A DNA stretch of 64,000 bases from Psychrobacillus glaciei (GTDB taxonomy: Bacteria; Bacillota; Bacilli; Bacillales_A; Planococcaceae): assembly GCF_008973485.1 (NCBI RefSeq), contig NZ_CP031223.1, positions 186,001 to 250,000 of the forward strand. The letters are read 5' to 3'. The stretch's first letter is position 1. Every line of letters begins with the position of its first letter. The notes under the pieces are model-generated. The model saw only the letters and a list, made by a program, of their open reading frames with translations. It ran no database searches and was not told the origin of the DNA. A program made the translations under genes and the position numbers. Positions 33,481 to 41,017 of this stretch are shown here, one piece after another.

Positions 33481-33711
33481 TTAGTCTTCGTCTTTCACAT
33501 CAATATCATCTGGAATCGGTGTATTACGCCACTCGTCAATTTGACGTTTTATTTCTTCCACTTGCTGTAAATGTGTTTCAAATTGAGCGCTATTTACGAA
33601 ATAATCTTCTCCGTCGAAAATAGCACGAATCTTTTTTTCCGCAATATACCGTTTTACTTGTTCAATAGGCATTGATAAATAATTTGCAGTTTCTTCTACT
33701 GTCATATACAA
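33481..33711 (-). CDS. Excisionase-family HTH protein, 76 aa
   Basis: A MerR/excisionase-type helix-turn-helix: MTVEETANYLSMPIEQVKRY, IAEKKIRAIFDGEDYFV, then an acidic helical tail. This fold is used by phage excisionases but also by many chromosomal small regulators; no integrase or phage gene is nearby, so an excisionase role is unlikely. AGGAGGCATTTACC lies upstream. Function unknown. Confidence 0.72.
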   Translation of the reverse strand: MYMTVEETANYLSMPIEQVKRYIAEKKIRAIFDGEDYFVNSAQFETHLQQVEEIKRQIDEWRNTPIPDDIDVKDED

Positions 33712-33811
33712 GGTAAATGCCTCCTATCATTATTAGTATATGATACGATTGTATGTATCTCAATATGTGCTATATGAAAAGTTTATAAAAGAAGAACCGG
33801 GGGAGTGAAAA

Positions 33812-34684
33812 ATGTCTTTTCTGCCATACATATTTGTATTACTTGGTGCCATTTTATGGGGTACGACGGGTACCGCTCAAACATTATTGCCGGATAGTGC
33901 CCACCCTTTTGTGATTAGTGCTGGACGTTCTACAGTAGGTGGTTTTTCTCTATTAGTAATTATGATTCTATTAAAAAAGATTAATTTCAAAACATGGCCA
34001 TGGAAAGAAACGGTTTATGCAGCTATTTGTATTTCGCTTTTTCAATTATTGTTTTTTTCATCGGTTTTATTAACAGGAGTTGCCATTGCAAGCGTTGTAG
34101 CAATTGGGAGTGCTCCGGTATTTTCAGGAATCATTGAATGGGTATTTCTCAAGTTACGACCATCTAAGATTTGGGGGATATCCACTTCATTTGCAATTGT
34201 AGGTTGTTTGTTTCTGTTTTTAAATAAAGGGGAAATTACGATCAATCCTATTGGCATCCTGTATTCACTTATCGCAGGGCTAATATTCGCATTTTATACG
34301 CTCTCCAGTAAATCTTTGTTACAAAAAGTAGAGGCTATACCTGCTGTGGCAATGACTTTTTCCACTAGTGCCCTTTTATTGATGCCTTTCTTATTTATAT
34401 ATGATGTTAGCTGGTTAAAGGATGCGGGAAACGTCGGGATAATCTTCTACTTAGGCCTTGCCACAACAAGTGTTGCGTATGTGTTGTATGCGAGAGGCCT
34501 GCATAAAATTCCTTCCTCATCGGCGTTGACGCTGTCTTTAGCGGAACCAACGACAGCCGCTATTCTAGGGGTATTCATTGTAGGTGAAGTGCTTGGAGTA
34601 ATGTCTTGGATAGGGATACTTTTATTGTTAGGTAGTATTGTGGTTTTAACGGTTGGTAGTAAATCAAATAGAAAAGTAGCTTAA
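33812..34684 (+). CDS. EamA/DMT-family transporter
   Basis: A 290-residue transporter with ten predicted helices in two EamA repeats. The N-terminal GAILWGTTGTAQTLLP and the second-repeat ending SSALTLSLAEPTTAAILGVF are typical. Many such proteins export amino acids or metabolites; the substrate is unknown. GGGGGAGTG lies before the ATG. It is monocistronic and ends at a terminator. Confidence 0.85.
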   Translation: MSFLPYIFVLLGAILWGTTGTAQTLLPDSAHPFVISAGRSTVGGFSLLVIMILLKKINFKTWPWKETVYAAICISLFQLLFFSSVLLTGVAIASVVAIGSAPVFSGIIEWVFLKLRPSKIWGISTSFAIVGCLFLFLNKGEITINPIGILYSLIAGLIFAFYTLSSKSLLQKVEAIPAVAMTFSTSALLLMPFLFIYDVSWLKDAGNVGIIFYLGLATTSVAYVLYARGLHKIPSSSALTLSLAEPTTAAILGVFIVGEVLGVMSWIGILLLLGSIVVLTVGSKSNRKVA

Positions 34685-34702
34685 GAAGTAGATAGCTTTT
34701 TG

Positions 34703-34740
34703 AAAGCACTATCCCCCTTTTAGAAGGATAGTGCTTTTAG
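34703..34740. terminator. Terminator between EamA gene and BsuPI lipoprotein gene
   Basis: AAAGCACTATCC / GGATAGTGCTTT (34703-34714 with 34726-34737), T-rich on both sides, between convergent genes. Confidence 0.8.
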
Positions 34741-34745
34741 AATTT

Positions 34746-35444
34746 TTATTCCCCTAGTTGTGCAGATTGGATAACTTTTTGTTCATTTTCTACTACATAC
34801 TCTACGAAAATATGTTTACCTTTTTCTAATCCTTCAAAGAAAGGTACCGCAACTTCGGATAGTTGCATTGCTTCTGTTGTGCCCTCTAAATTTTCCACTT
34901 CAATGGAATGAAGATCTTGTTGACCGATATAAATGACTTCTTGTTTCTCCACAACTAGTTTTTTAGGTGCTTCAGTCGTAATAGCTCCAGTCCACTTATA
35001 GGTGGTCTCGATTTTAAGATCATTAAGTCCATCTGTAGTTGACCATACGACCAACTTATAAGTTCCGGTTGGTACTCCTGCAAGTTCTGCTTGGAGATTT
35101 AGTGGAATAATCCACTCTTCCCCTGGTTGTAATTTGTTCTCCACAATTCCTTGCATAAACATTTTGTTCGCGGAGTAGGTGTAGATTGTTTCCTTCGCTT
35201 CATTCAAAAGTTGAAACTCAATTTGTTGTCCGCTCGATGAGGTCAGAACAACTTCCTTTTTTGATTCATTTTTAATAATAAAAGAACCTTCACCATCTGC
35301 GTCTAGGACAAGCCTTGTAGATATATTATTATCTTTGCCTTCGCTCCCCGTTGTAGAGCTAACATTACTAGTTCCACAGCTCGCCAAAACGAGGAGGGAA
35401 GTACACAGTAGTAAAATCCAGGTAACTCTTTTTGATTTTCTCAT
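34746..35444 (-). CDS. BsuPI-domain lipoprotein
   Basis: A 232-residue lipoprotein with lipobox LASC (Cys23). Residues about 50-150 form an Ig-like BsuPI domain, named after the B. subtilis intracellular proteinase inhibitor: FIIKNESKKEVVLTSSSGQQ, PGEEWIIPLN, PTGTYKLVVWSTTDG. A shorter C-terminal domain follows. AGGAGGTG precedes the ATG. Its anchoring in the membrane argues for an extracellular binding role rather than inhibition of a cytosolic protease. It is divergent from the response-regulator operon across array B. Confidence 0.8.
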   Translation of the reverse strand: MRKSKRVTWILLLCTSLLVLASCGTSNVSSTTGSEGKDNNISTRLVLDADGEGSFIIKNESKKEVVLTSSSGQQIEFQLLNEAKETIYTYSANKMFMQGIVENKLQPGEEWIIPLNLQAELAGVPTGTYKLVVWSTTDGLNDLKIETTYKWTGAITTEAPKKLVVEKQEVIYIGQQDLHSIEVENLEGTTEAMQLSEVAVPFFEGLEKGKHIFVEYVVENEQKVIQSAQLGE

Positions 35445-35517
35445 ATATTACACCTCCTGTTTAAGAATTAGACCATTATTTGGATAAAAAGTTACACTAG
35501 ATGTAGCTTTTTTTTTT

Positions 35518-35619
35518 AATGGTCGCTTTCAAGCTATAATTGGTCGCTATTGCAGAAATTTAGTTGCTTTCAGAGACAAATTGGTTGCTCTTCTAAGTAA
35601 TTTGGTCTCTCTTCTCCAT
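35518..35619. repeat. Degenerate 20-21 nt tandem array B (five units)
   Basis: Units begin at 35518, 35538, 35558, 35578 and 35599. Cores: GGTCGCTTTC, TGGTCGCTATT, TAGTTGCTTTC, TTGGTTGCTCTT and TTGGTCTCTCTT, each followed by 6-9 unrelated bases. It lies in the 337-bp divergent gap between the BsuPI lipoprotein and response regulator genes; the remaining gap holds no other clear feature. Confidence 0.7.
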
Positions 35620-35781
35620 TTATTTCCTAAAACTAAAGAGTTTCTTAAGAATTTCTTCATATTTATCCTGCTGGAATGTTAAGAAATGAAGGGTACAATA
35701 AGAAACATAAGAGAGATTAGGGAAGGCATCCTGTGGCAACGGATGAATGACTCGCAATGTGCGGACCGAGGAGGTAAGAAG

Positions 35782-36474
35782 ATGACACAATTTACAGTAT
35801 TAGTAACGGATGATGACCAAGATATTCGAGATGGTATTGAAATTTACTTAAAAAATGAAGGATATAACGTTCTAAAAGCTGCAGACGGATTAGAAGCACT
35901 GCAGTTAATAGAAGAAAATGAAGTTCACGTCATTATTTTAGATATTATGATGCCGAAAATGGACGGAATTGCAGCGACATTCAAAATTAGAGAGCAAAAA
36001 AACATTCCTATTATTATGCTGAGTGCGAAAGCGGAGGATTCAGATAAAATCCATGGATTATCAGTTGGAGCAGATGATTATGTAACGAAGCCTTTCCATC
36101 CGATGGAGCTGGTGGCACGTGTGAAGTCGCAGTTACGGAGATACACGAAGCTAGGCACCTACCAAGGGCAGCAAAAAGTTATAGAAGTGGATGGACTGAC
36201 GTTAATTCAAGAAGCAAAAGAACTTACCGTGGAAGGAGAAATTGTCAAACTGACACCTATCGAATTTAAAATTACAGAGCTACTAATGGTCAATGCAGGA
36301 CGTGTGTTTTCAATTAATGAAATATATGAGCGCGTTTGGAATGAACCCGCATATAACGCAGAAAATATCGTAGCAGTTCATATTCGAAAAATTCGAGAAA
36401 AGATTGAAGCGGATTCAAAAAATCCAAGATATCTAAAGGTGGTGTGGGGCGTTGGCTATAAAATCGACAAGTAA
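35782..36474 (+). CDS. OmpR/PhoB-family response regulator
   Basis: A 230-residue regulator. Receiver domain with acidic pocket TDDDQD and phosphorylation site Asp54 (ILDIMMPKMDG), Lys in TKPFHPMELVAR, then a winged-helix output domain (VKLTPIEFKITELLMVNAGR to VVWGVGYKIDK). ATG 35782 has GAGGAGGT upstream; earlier in-frame ATGs lack one. It is followed by a small membrane ORF and the sensor kinase, presumably its partner. Resembles orphan-type Bacillales pairs; the signal is not known. Confidence 0.92.
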   Translation: MTQFTVLVTDDDQDIRDGIEIYLKNEGYNVLKAADGLEALQLIEENEVHVIILDIMMPKMDGIAATFKIREQKNIPIIMLSAKAEDSDKIHGLSVGADDYVTKPFHPMELVARVKSQLRRYTKLGTYQGQQKVIEVDGLTLIQEAKELTVEGEIVKLTPIEFKITELLMVNAGRVFSINEIYERVWNEPAYNAENIVAVHIRKIREKIEADSKNPRYLKVVWGVGYKIDK

Positions 36475-36619
36475 GTGGAGTGTCTATTTATCTTTACTAG
36501 CAATTGTCTGCGGGGTGACTTGTTTATTTTTTTGTGTAGCCAATTTAATCCCATTTGTCGAAATTAGCCAAAGCTTTCTACAAATCATCCAAAACATGAA
36601 AGGGGGAGTTACAGGATGA
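36452..36619 (+). CDS. Small membrane protein candidate between regulator and kinase (55 aa)
   Basis: A 55-codon ORF in a different frame from both neighbours. It starts with TTG inside the 3' end of the response regulator gene (AAAGGTGG upstream), runs through one long hydrophobic helix (VYLSLLAIVCGVTCLFFCVA), and stops at TGA overlapping the kinase ATG (GGATGA). It fills the only gap in the operon with overlapping junctions on both sides, which favours a real, translationally coupled gene. No family recognised; it could modulate the kinase or be the decayed 5' end of an older membrane gene. Confidence 0.5.
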   Translation: MAIKSTSKWSVYLSLLAIVCGVTCLFFCVANLIPFVEISQSFLQIIQNMKGGVTG

Positions 36620-38796
36620 AGCATACAATAGGTAAAAATGTTTTACTTAGTGTACTAGCAGTCATAACGCTTTTTGCGCTTATTACACTGACGGATAAGG
36701 GACGTAATTTTAGTGGAACGAGTTATTTTGATAGTGACGACTTTCAAAGGGAATTTTCTCAATTCGAAACGTCTATTGTTCCGCTAGTTTTAGCAATTCC
36801 AGATAAAGAAGAAGTGAAGAAAAAAATAACGGTGACAGCGGATGAAATAGAGGAATATCGTTTCAGATACGGAGATTTAGAAAGTCAGTTGGAGTCCATC
36901 AAGCAACAGTATGAAGAAACAACCACCACAGAAACAACTGTAGAAGAAGGTGCAACAGGAGGAACAACAACGGTAGCGCCTAAAGTAGCAATAGACAAAG
37001 TATCGAATGCAGAACGCGATAAAAAGTTAGATGATATTACTAAAAATTTTACGGACGATAGTTATGTAGAAAAAAAGATTCTATTAGAAAAAGAAGCACA
37101 AGTCGATGCTTATTTTAAATCAATCGAAAGAGCTAAAAATGATTTCTTGAATGACAACGAAGACATTAACTATGACTTGAAAAATATAGAAACAGGCGAA
37201 CGTTTTACAAGTGGGGACATTAAGTCGAACAATGCATTTGCTAAGAAATACTCCAGTAACTATGGTTATTTAAAAGAAAGAACTGCTTATGAAAATGCGG
37301 AAGGCTACGGGAATATTCAAGAGCTATTAGGAAATCCGATTGCACGATTTGAAGGTACGGTTGCTATTCCGGACGATAGCATATTAAATGGGCACAGAGC
37401 ATATCAATACAAATACTTTTTAACGAATCAACGAACTTTTTATGGAGTACTAGTTGCGGGTTTATTTGCTACCATCGCTTTTGTTTTGCTATGGAGAAAA
37501 AGTATGGAGAAATTCCAACATGAGGAATGGGAACAAAAGTATTGTAGTTTACCGATAGATGTACGAATAGCATTGTTTTTTATAAGTATATTTGTAGCTA
37601 TTACGGCTACAAAAGTGCTAATAGATAATATTTTTTATTATAAAGGCTGGGATTTACCTATATTCACTAGTCTTTTCGCAATATTTTTTACAGGTTTCAC
37701 ATTGTATCAATGGAGCTGGCTGCGAACAGGACTTGGCAAGATAGATTGGAAACAAAGTTTGATATATAGCTGGAGCAGATCATTGAAAGGTTTTTTCTTA
37801 AAGCGTTCCATCGGTGTTCAAACAATTATTATGTTGATTGTTATATTCTTTTGGGGATTTGGAACAATGTTGGTATTCACCGTACCAGAAGTCATTATTG
37901 TTTGGATTCTGGCTACTCTATTCATCGGTATTCCAGTTCTACTATTTTTATTATCTAGAATGGCTCACTTGAACCGAATCATCGTGAAAACGGAGGAAAT
38001 GGCAAGAGGTGTTATCGGAAATGAAATAGACGTAAAAGGGAAGTCACCAATTGCAGAGCATGCAGCGAGTTTGAACGAACTTCGTGGTCGAATAAAATCT
38101 TCTCATTCCGAACAAGCAAAAAGTGAACGATTGAAAACCGAATTAATCACCAATGTAAGTCACGATTTACGGACACCATTAACATCCATCATTACGTATA
38201 CCGATTTGTTGAAAAATCCAAGCATAACGGATGAAGAGCGAGCATCCTATATTACGATATTGGATAAAAAATCAATGCGATTGAAAACATTAATTGAAGA
38301 TTTGTTTGAAGTGTCTAAAATGGCATCGGGCAATATGGAACTAGATAAGCGAAAAGTAGATCTTACGCAATTATTGCAACAAGCCGTTGCAGAGCATCAA
38401 GAAGATATTGATAAATCAGGACTTGAATACCGTGTAACGATCGGCACAAAACCTATTATGTCTTATGTAGATGGCCAAAAATGGTGGCGAGTACTCGATA
38501 ACTTAATCATTAACACATTGAAATATGCACTCCCAAATACACGAGTGTATATCAATTTAGATCAAGTCAACAGGGAAGCCGTTTTCGTCATTAAAAACAT
38601 AGCGAAGTATGAATTGGGCAATGACGTCAATGAATTAACTGAGCGATTCAAGCGAGCGGATACATCGCGCAACACAGAGGGATCTGGACTAGGCCTTGCA
38701 ATTGCGCAATCCATTGTGGATTTACATGGCGGCAATCTGCAAATGGAAGTAGACGGCGATTTATTTAAAGTAACTGTGAAAATAGCAACAGTATAA
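36616..38796 (+). CDS. Membrane sensor histidine kinase with large N-terminal sensor region
   Basis: A 726-residue kinase. Residue 5-25 is a membrane helix, then about 250 extracellular residues rich in Thr/Glu and charged helices (ETTTTETTVEEGATGGTTTV), followed by five or six helices between about 275 and 450, a HAMP-like linker, the dimerisation histidine His516 in NVSHDLRTPLTSI, and an ATPase domain with N-box NLIINTLKYA and GSGLGLAIAQ. The usual G1 box (DxGxG) is absent; the region reads FVIKNIAKYELGNDVNELTE, as in a Firmicutes subclass. GAAAGGGGGAG precedes the start. Partner of the upstream regulator. Confidence 0.88.
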   Translation: MKHTIGKNVLLSVLAVITLFALITLTDKGRNFSGTSYFDSDDFQREFSQFETSIVPLVLAIPDKEEVKKKITVTADEIEEYRFRYGDLESQLESIKQQYEETTTTETTVEEGATGGTTTVAPKVAIDKVSNAERDKKLDDITKNFTDDSYVEKKILLEKEAQVDAYFKSIERAKNDFLNDNEDINYDLKNIETGERFTSGDIKSNNAFAKKYSSNYGYLKERTAYENAEGYGNIQELLGNPIARFEGTVAIPDDSILNGHRAYQYKYFLTNQRTFYGVLVAGLFATIAFVLLWRKSMEKFQHEEWEQKYCSLPIDVRIALFFISIFVAITATKVLIDNIFYYKGWDLPIFTSLFAIFFTGFTLYQWSWLRTGLGKIDWKQSLIYSWSRSLKGFFLKRSIGVQTIIMLIVIFFWGFGTMLVFTVPEVIIVWILATLFIGIPVLLFLLSRMAHLNRIIVKTEEMARGVIGNEIDVKGKSPIAEHAASLNELRGRIKSSHSEQAKSERLKTELITNVSHDLRTPLTSIITYTDLLKNPSITDEERASYITILDKKSMRLKTLIEDLFEVSKMASGNMELDKRKVDLTQLLQQAVAEHQEDIDKSGLEYRVTIGTKPIMSYVDGQKWWRVLDNLIINTLKYALPNTRVYINLDQVNREAVFVIKNIAKYELGNDVNELTERFKRADTSRNTEGSGLGLAIAQSIVDLHGGNLQMEVDGDLFKVTVKIATV

Positions 38797-38797
38797 C

Positions 38798-38837
38798 AAA
38801 AAGTGGGAAACCTGAGCCGGGGTTTCCCGCTTTTTTT
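38798..38837 (+). terminator. Terminator of the two-component operon
   Basis: AAAAAGTGGGAAACC / GGTTTCCCGCTTTTT (38798-38812 with 38821-38835), one G-T pair, then T2. Confidence 0.85.
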
Positions 38838-38853
38838 GAGTGAAAATGATTTT

Positions 38854-38969
38854 AGTTGGAATTCTGAGTGGAGTAGCTGGGAAATATGAAGTGTTAGTTG
38901 GAATTTTAGAGCATTTAGTTGGAATTCTTCGTGGTATAGTTGGAATAAAGAATAAAATAGTTGGAAAAA
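38854..38969. repeat. Degenerate 21-nt tandem array C (six units, exact period)
   Basis: Cores start at 38854, 38875, 38896, 38917, 38938 and 38959, all exactly 21 nt apart. Cores read AGTTGGAATT, AGCTGGGAAA, AGTTGGAATT, AGTTGGAATT, AGTTGGAATA and AGTTGGAAAA; the other 11 bases of each unit differ. It lies between the kinase terminator and the DinB-like gene. Because 21 is a multiple of 3, open frames appear on both strands and are not evidence of coding. Confidence 0.85.
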
Positions 38970-38990
38970 CACAAAAGGGAGATGTTTCTA

Positions 38991-39455
38991 ATGGAGATTT
39001 TGAATCAATTAACCTTCGCACGAATGTATACATTAGGAAAAATTAAACAGAGTAATGGGGCAGCTTGGGACGTAAAGCCAAATGGATTCAACAATACAAT
39101 CCATTGGAATACAGGACATGTATTTGCAACAATGGAATCACTTACGAAACGAGCAATTCCTTCCTATGAGCCCGTGAATTCAGAGTGGTTACCCCTATTT
39201 GTTCCCGGAACAAACCCGGATAATTGGCAAATAGAGCCTCCAACAATGGAAGAACTGATACAAGCATTAGAAGCGCAACCGGCACGAATAAAAAAAGCAC
39301 TCGAAAATAATATGCAAAACCAATTAACAGAACCAATGGCAATCGGGAAATTGTATCAAATGGATACAGTAGAAGCTATTGTGCAATTTATGGTTTGGCA
39401 TGAAGGTGTCCATGCTGGAATTATTCATGCTTTAAATCGCGCTACAATGGAATAA
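38991..39455 (+). CDS. DinB-family protein
   Basis: A 154-residue four-helix-bundle protein of the DinB/YfiT type. The likely metal histidines are in IHWNTGHVFA and VWHEGVHAGI, matching the family's three-His site. Family members include thiol transferases (BstA, bacillithiol-linked) and many of unknown function. The ATG at 38991 has AAGGGAGA upstream, so it was chosen over in-frame ATGs at 38961 and 38982. The next gene starts 3 bp after its stop. Confidence 0.82.
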   Translation: MEILNQLTFARMYTLGKIKQSNGAAWDVKPNGFNNTIHWNTGHVFATMESLTKRAIPSYEPVNSEWLPLFVPGTNPDNWQIEPPTMEELIQALEAQPARIKKALENNMQNQLTEPMAIGKLYQMDTVEAIVQFMVWHEGVHAGIIHALNRATME

Positions 39456-39458
39456 ATA

Positions 39459-39968
39459 ATGAAAGTTTATATAGTAGGTTCCGTGGGTAGTGGAAAAACA
39501 ACTTTAGCAAGAAAAGTGGCAAGGACGCTGCAAATACCACATTTTGAAACGGATAACTTCGTATGGAAGCGACATGCCCCAGAAGATATTCGAAATGAAG
39601 TTGAAGTACGCAATCAGTTATTGCTGAACGTGGTTGCATTGGATAATTGGATCATTGAAGGTGTTCATATAGATTGGACAGATCCCGGTTTGCGAGCAGC
39701 TGATCAAATTATCTTTTTAGATATTCCTGTTAAGAGCCGATCCTGGCGAATAGTTGCACGATACATTCGTCAGCTCATAAAAGTTGAAAAAGCAAATTAC
39801 AAACCGACACTCACTATTTTTTTTCGAATGTTCAAATGGAATAGATACTTCGAAGAGCAAATGAAACCATCATTTCAAATGAAATTTAATAAATTTAATC
39901 ATAAAGTACACCACTTTGTTACGGACAAAGAAGTAGAAGAGTGGTTGCAACGAATAGAAAGAGGATGA
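39459..39968 (+). CDS. P-loop kinase-like protein (FlaR/adenylate-kinase type)
   Basis: A 169-residue P-loop NTPase. Walker A is GSVGSGKTTLARKVA near the start; then FETDNFVWKRH, IIEGVHIDW and IIFLDIPVKSRSWRI fit the group labelled topology-modulation or FlaR-like, relatives of adenylate and shikimate kinases. It nearly abuts the DinB-like gene, so they form a pair. The phosphoryl acceptor is unknown. Confidence 0.75.
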   Translation: MKVYIVGSVGSGKTTLARKVARTLQIPHFETDNFVWKRHAPEDIRNEVEVRNQLLLNVVALDNWIIEGVHIDWTDPGLRAADQIIFLDIPVKSRSWRIVARYIRQLIKVEKANYKPTLTIFFRMFKWNRYFEEQMKPSFQMKFNKFNHKVHHFVTDKEVEEWLQRIERG

Positions 39969-39995
39969 TTAAATAGATCATCCTCTTTCTATTCG
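39951..39995. terminator. 18-bp perfect inverted repeat spanning the stop codon
   Basis: The arms (39951-39968 and 39978-39995) pair perfectly over 18 bp with a 9-nt loop. The left arm is the last codons of the P-loop gene. There is no clean T-tract, so it may be a weak terminator or an mRNA 3'-end stabiliser. Confidence 0.55.
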
Positions 39996-40064
39996 AACCA
40001 AATACCGACTAAAAGAGCGACCGCTTAAGCCCAAAACAAAAAAAGGACTCCCTTTCTCTAAAGG

Positions 40065-40328
40065 TCATCCTCTTCTCTTCAATTCATCTATTTCGCTTAA
40101 CAAAAAATCCAATTTTCTTTGGATTTGGTTAAAGTGTTCCTTATTCCGCAAGCCTGCTTTCCTATCGATTTCATCTTTACGATTTATTTCAGATAACTCA
40201 ATGCCCTCACCTATAGTATTAATGATAAAACCAATCGTAATAATAACAGATCCAATTAACCCTACAGCCAAACCTAAACGAGTTGGTAGCTCGTCATTAG
40301 GATCTTCAGGAAACATGTACACATACAT
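40065..40328 (-). CDS. Hypothetical membrane protein, 87 aa
   Basis: An 87-residue protein with one long helix (LGLAVGLIGSVIITIGFIIN) after an acidic N-terminus (MFPEDPNDELP) and a charged, coiled-coil-like C-terminus (EHFNQIQRKLDFLLSEIDEL). GGAG lies 6 nt upstream of the ATG at 40328; an ATG four codons in is also possible. It follows the lia operon on the same strand after 47 bp. No family recognised. Confidence 0.6.
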   Translation of the reverse strand: MYVYMFPEDPNDELPTRLGLAVGLIGSVIITIGFIINTIGEGIELSEINRKDEIDRKAGLRNKEHFNQIQRKLDFLLSEIDELKRRG

Positions 40329-40375
40329 CCTTTACTCCATCTTTTCATTAGCATATGATGAACAACTCATAGACG

Positions 40376-41017
40376 TTATTTTTTCGGCGGAACAAGCTGA
40401 TTTTCAAATGCATAGATAACTGCTTGCGTGCGGTCACTTACTTCCAGCTTGGATAGAATATTGCTGACATGTGTTTTTGCGGTTTTCAATGCAATAAAGA
40501 GGGTGTCCGCTATGTCTTGATTCGTTTTGCCTTCTGCCATAAGAAGCAGTACTTCGAGCTCTCGATCCGTTAAGTCTTCATGCAGAGAATGGGTGGAACC
40601 TTGGCGCATACGCTTCATCATTTTATTCGTCACTTCAGGCTCTAATACAGCATCTCCATTCATTGTTTTTCGAATGGATTCAGCAATATGAGTAGCTTTT
40701 GAAGTTTTTAATAAATAACTAATTGCTCCTGCTTCGAGGGCAGGATAAACTTTATCATCATCAATAAAGCTCGTTATAATCATTACTTTTGCTTCTGGCC
40801 ACTTTTGCACAATTTCGCGAGTAGCCTCCGCACCGTTCATAATGGGCATCACCATATCCATTAAAATAATATCTGGTTTATGGATTAGCGCCATGTCAAC
40901 CGCTTCGCGACCATTTACGGCTTCCGCGACTACTTCCATATCAGGCTGGGCCTGCAAGTATGCTGATACGCCGATGCGTACCATTTCATGATCATCCGCT
41001 AGTAATATTCGAATCAT
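40376..41017 (-). CDS. liaR: Response regulator LiaR
   Basis: A 213-residue NarL/FixJ-family regulator. Receiver with Asp54 (ILMDMVMPIMNG) and Lys in LLKTSKATH, output HTH at LTDRELEVLLLMAEGKTNQD to TAKTHVSNILSKLEV. Its cognate genes liaS, liaF, liaH and liaI are directly upstream, so the name is well supported. It responds to lipid-II-cycle antibiotics in Bacillus. ATG 41017 has GAGAGGAG upstream and overlaps liaS by 26 bp. Confidence 0.93.
   Translation of the reverse strand: MIRILLADDHEMVRIGVSAYLQAQPDMEVVAEAVNGREAVDMALIHKPDIILMDMVMPIMNGAEATREIVQKWPEAKVMIITSFIDDDKVYPALEAGAISYLLKTSKATHIAESIRKTMNGDAVLEPEVTNKMMKRMRQGSTHSLHEDLTDRELEVLLLMAEGKTNQDIADTLFIALKTAKTHVSNILSKLEVSDRTQAVIYAFENQLVPPKK

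Noticed and set aside
33481-33711. Evidence of a prophage or integrated element from the excisionase-type HTH
   Set aside because: No integrase, attachment repeats or phage genes are near; the fold is common among chromosomal regulators.
38854-38969. CRISPR array
   Set aside because: Units are 21 nt in total with 10-nt divergent cores, and there is no room for normal repeat and spacer sizes; no cas gene is present.
38840-39046. A 68-residue plus-strand ORF with a heptad-like repeat (LVGILxx), and a matching minus-strand ORF with IPTxxxx repeats
   Set aside because: Both arise because array C has a 21-nt period, a multiple of three. Arrays B and D have the same architecture without a steady reading frame, so coding is unlikely.
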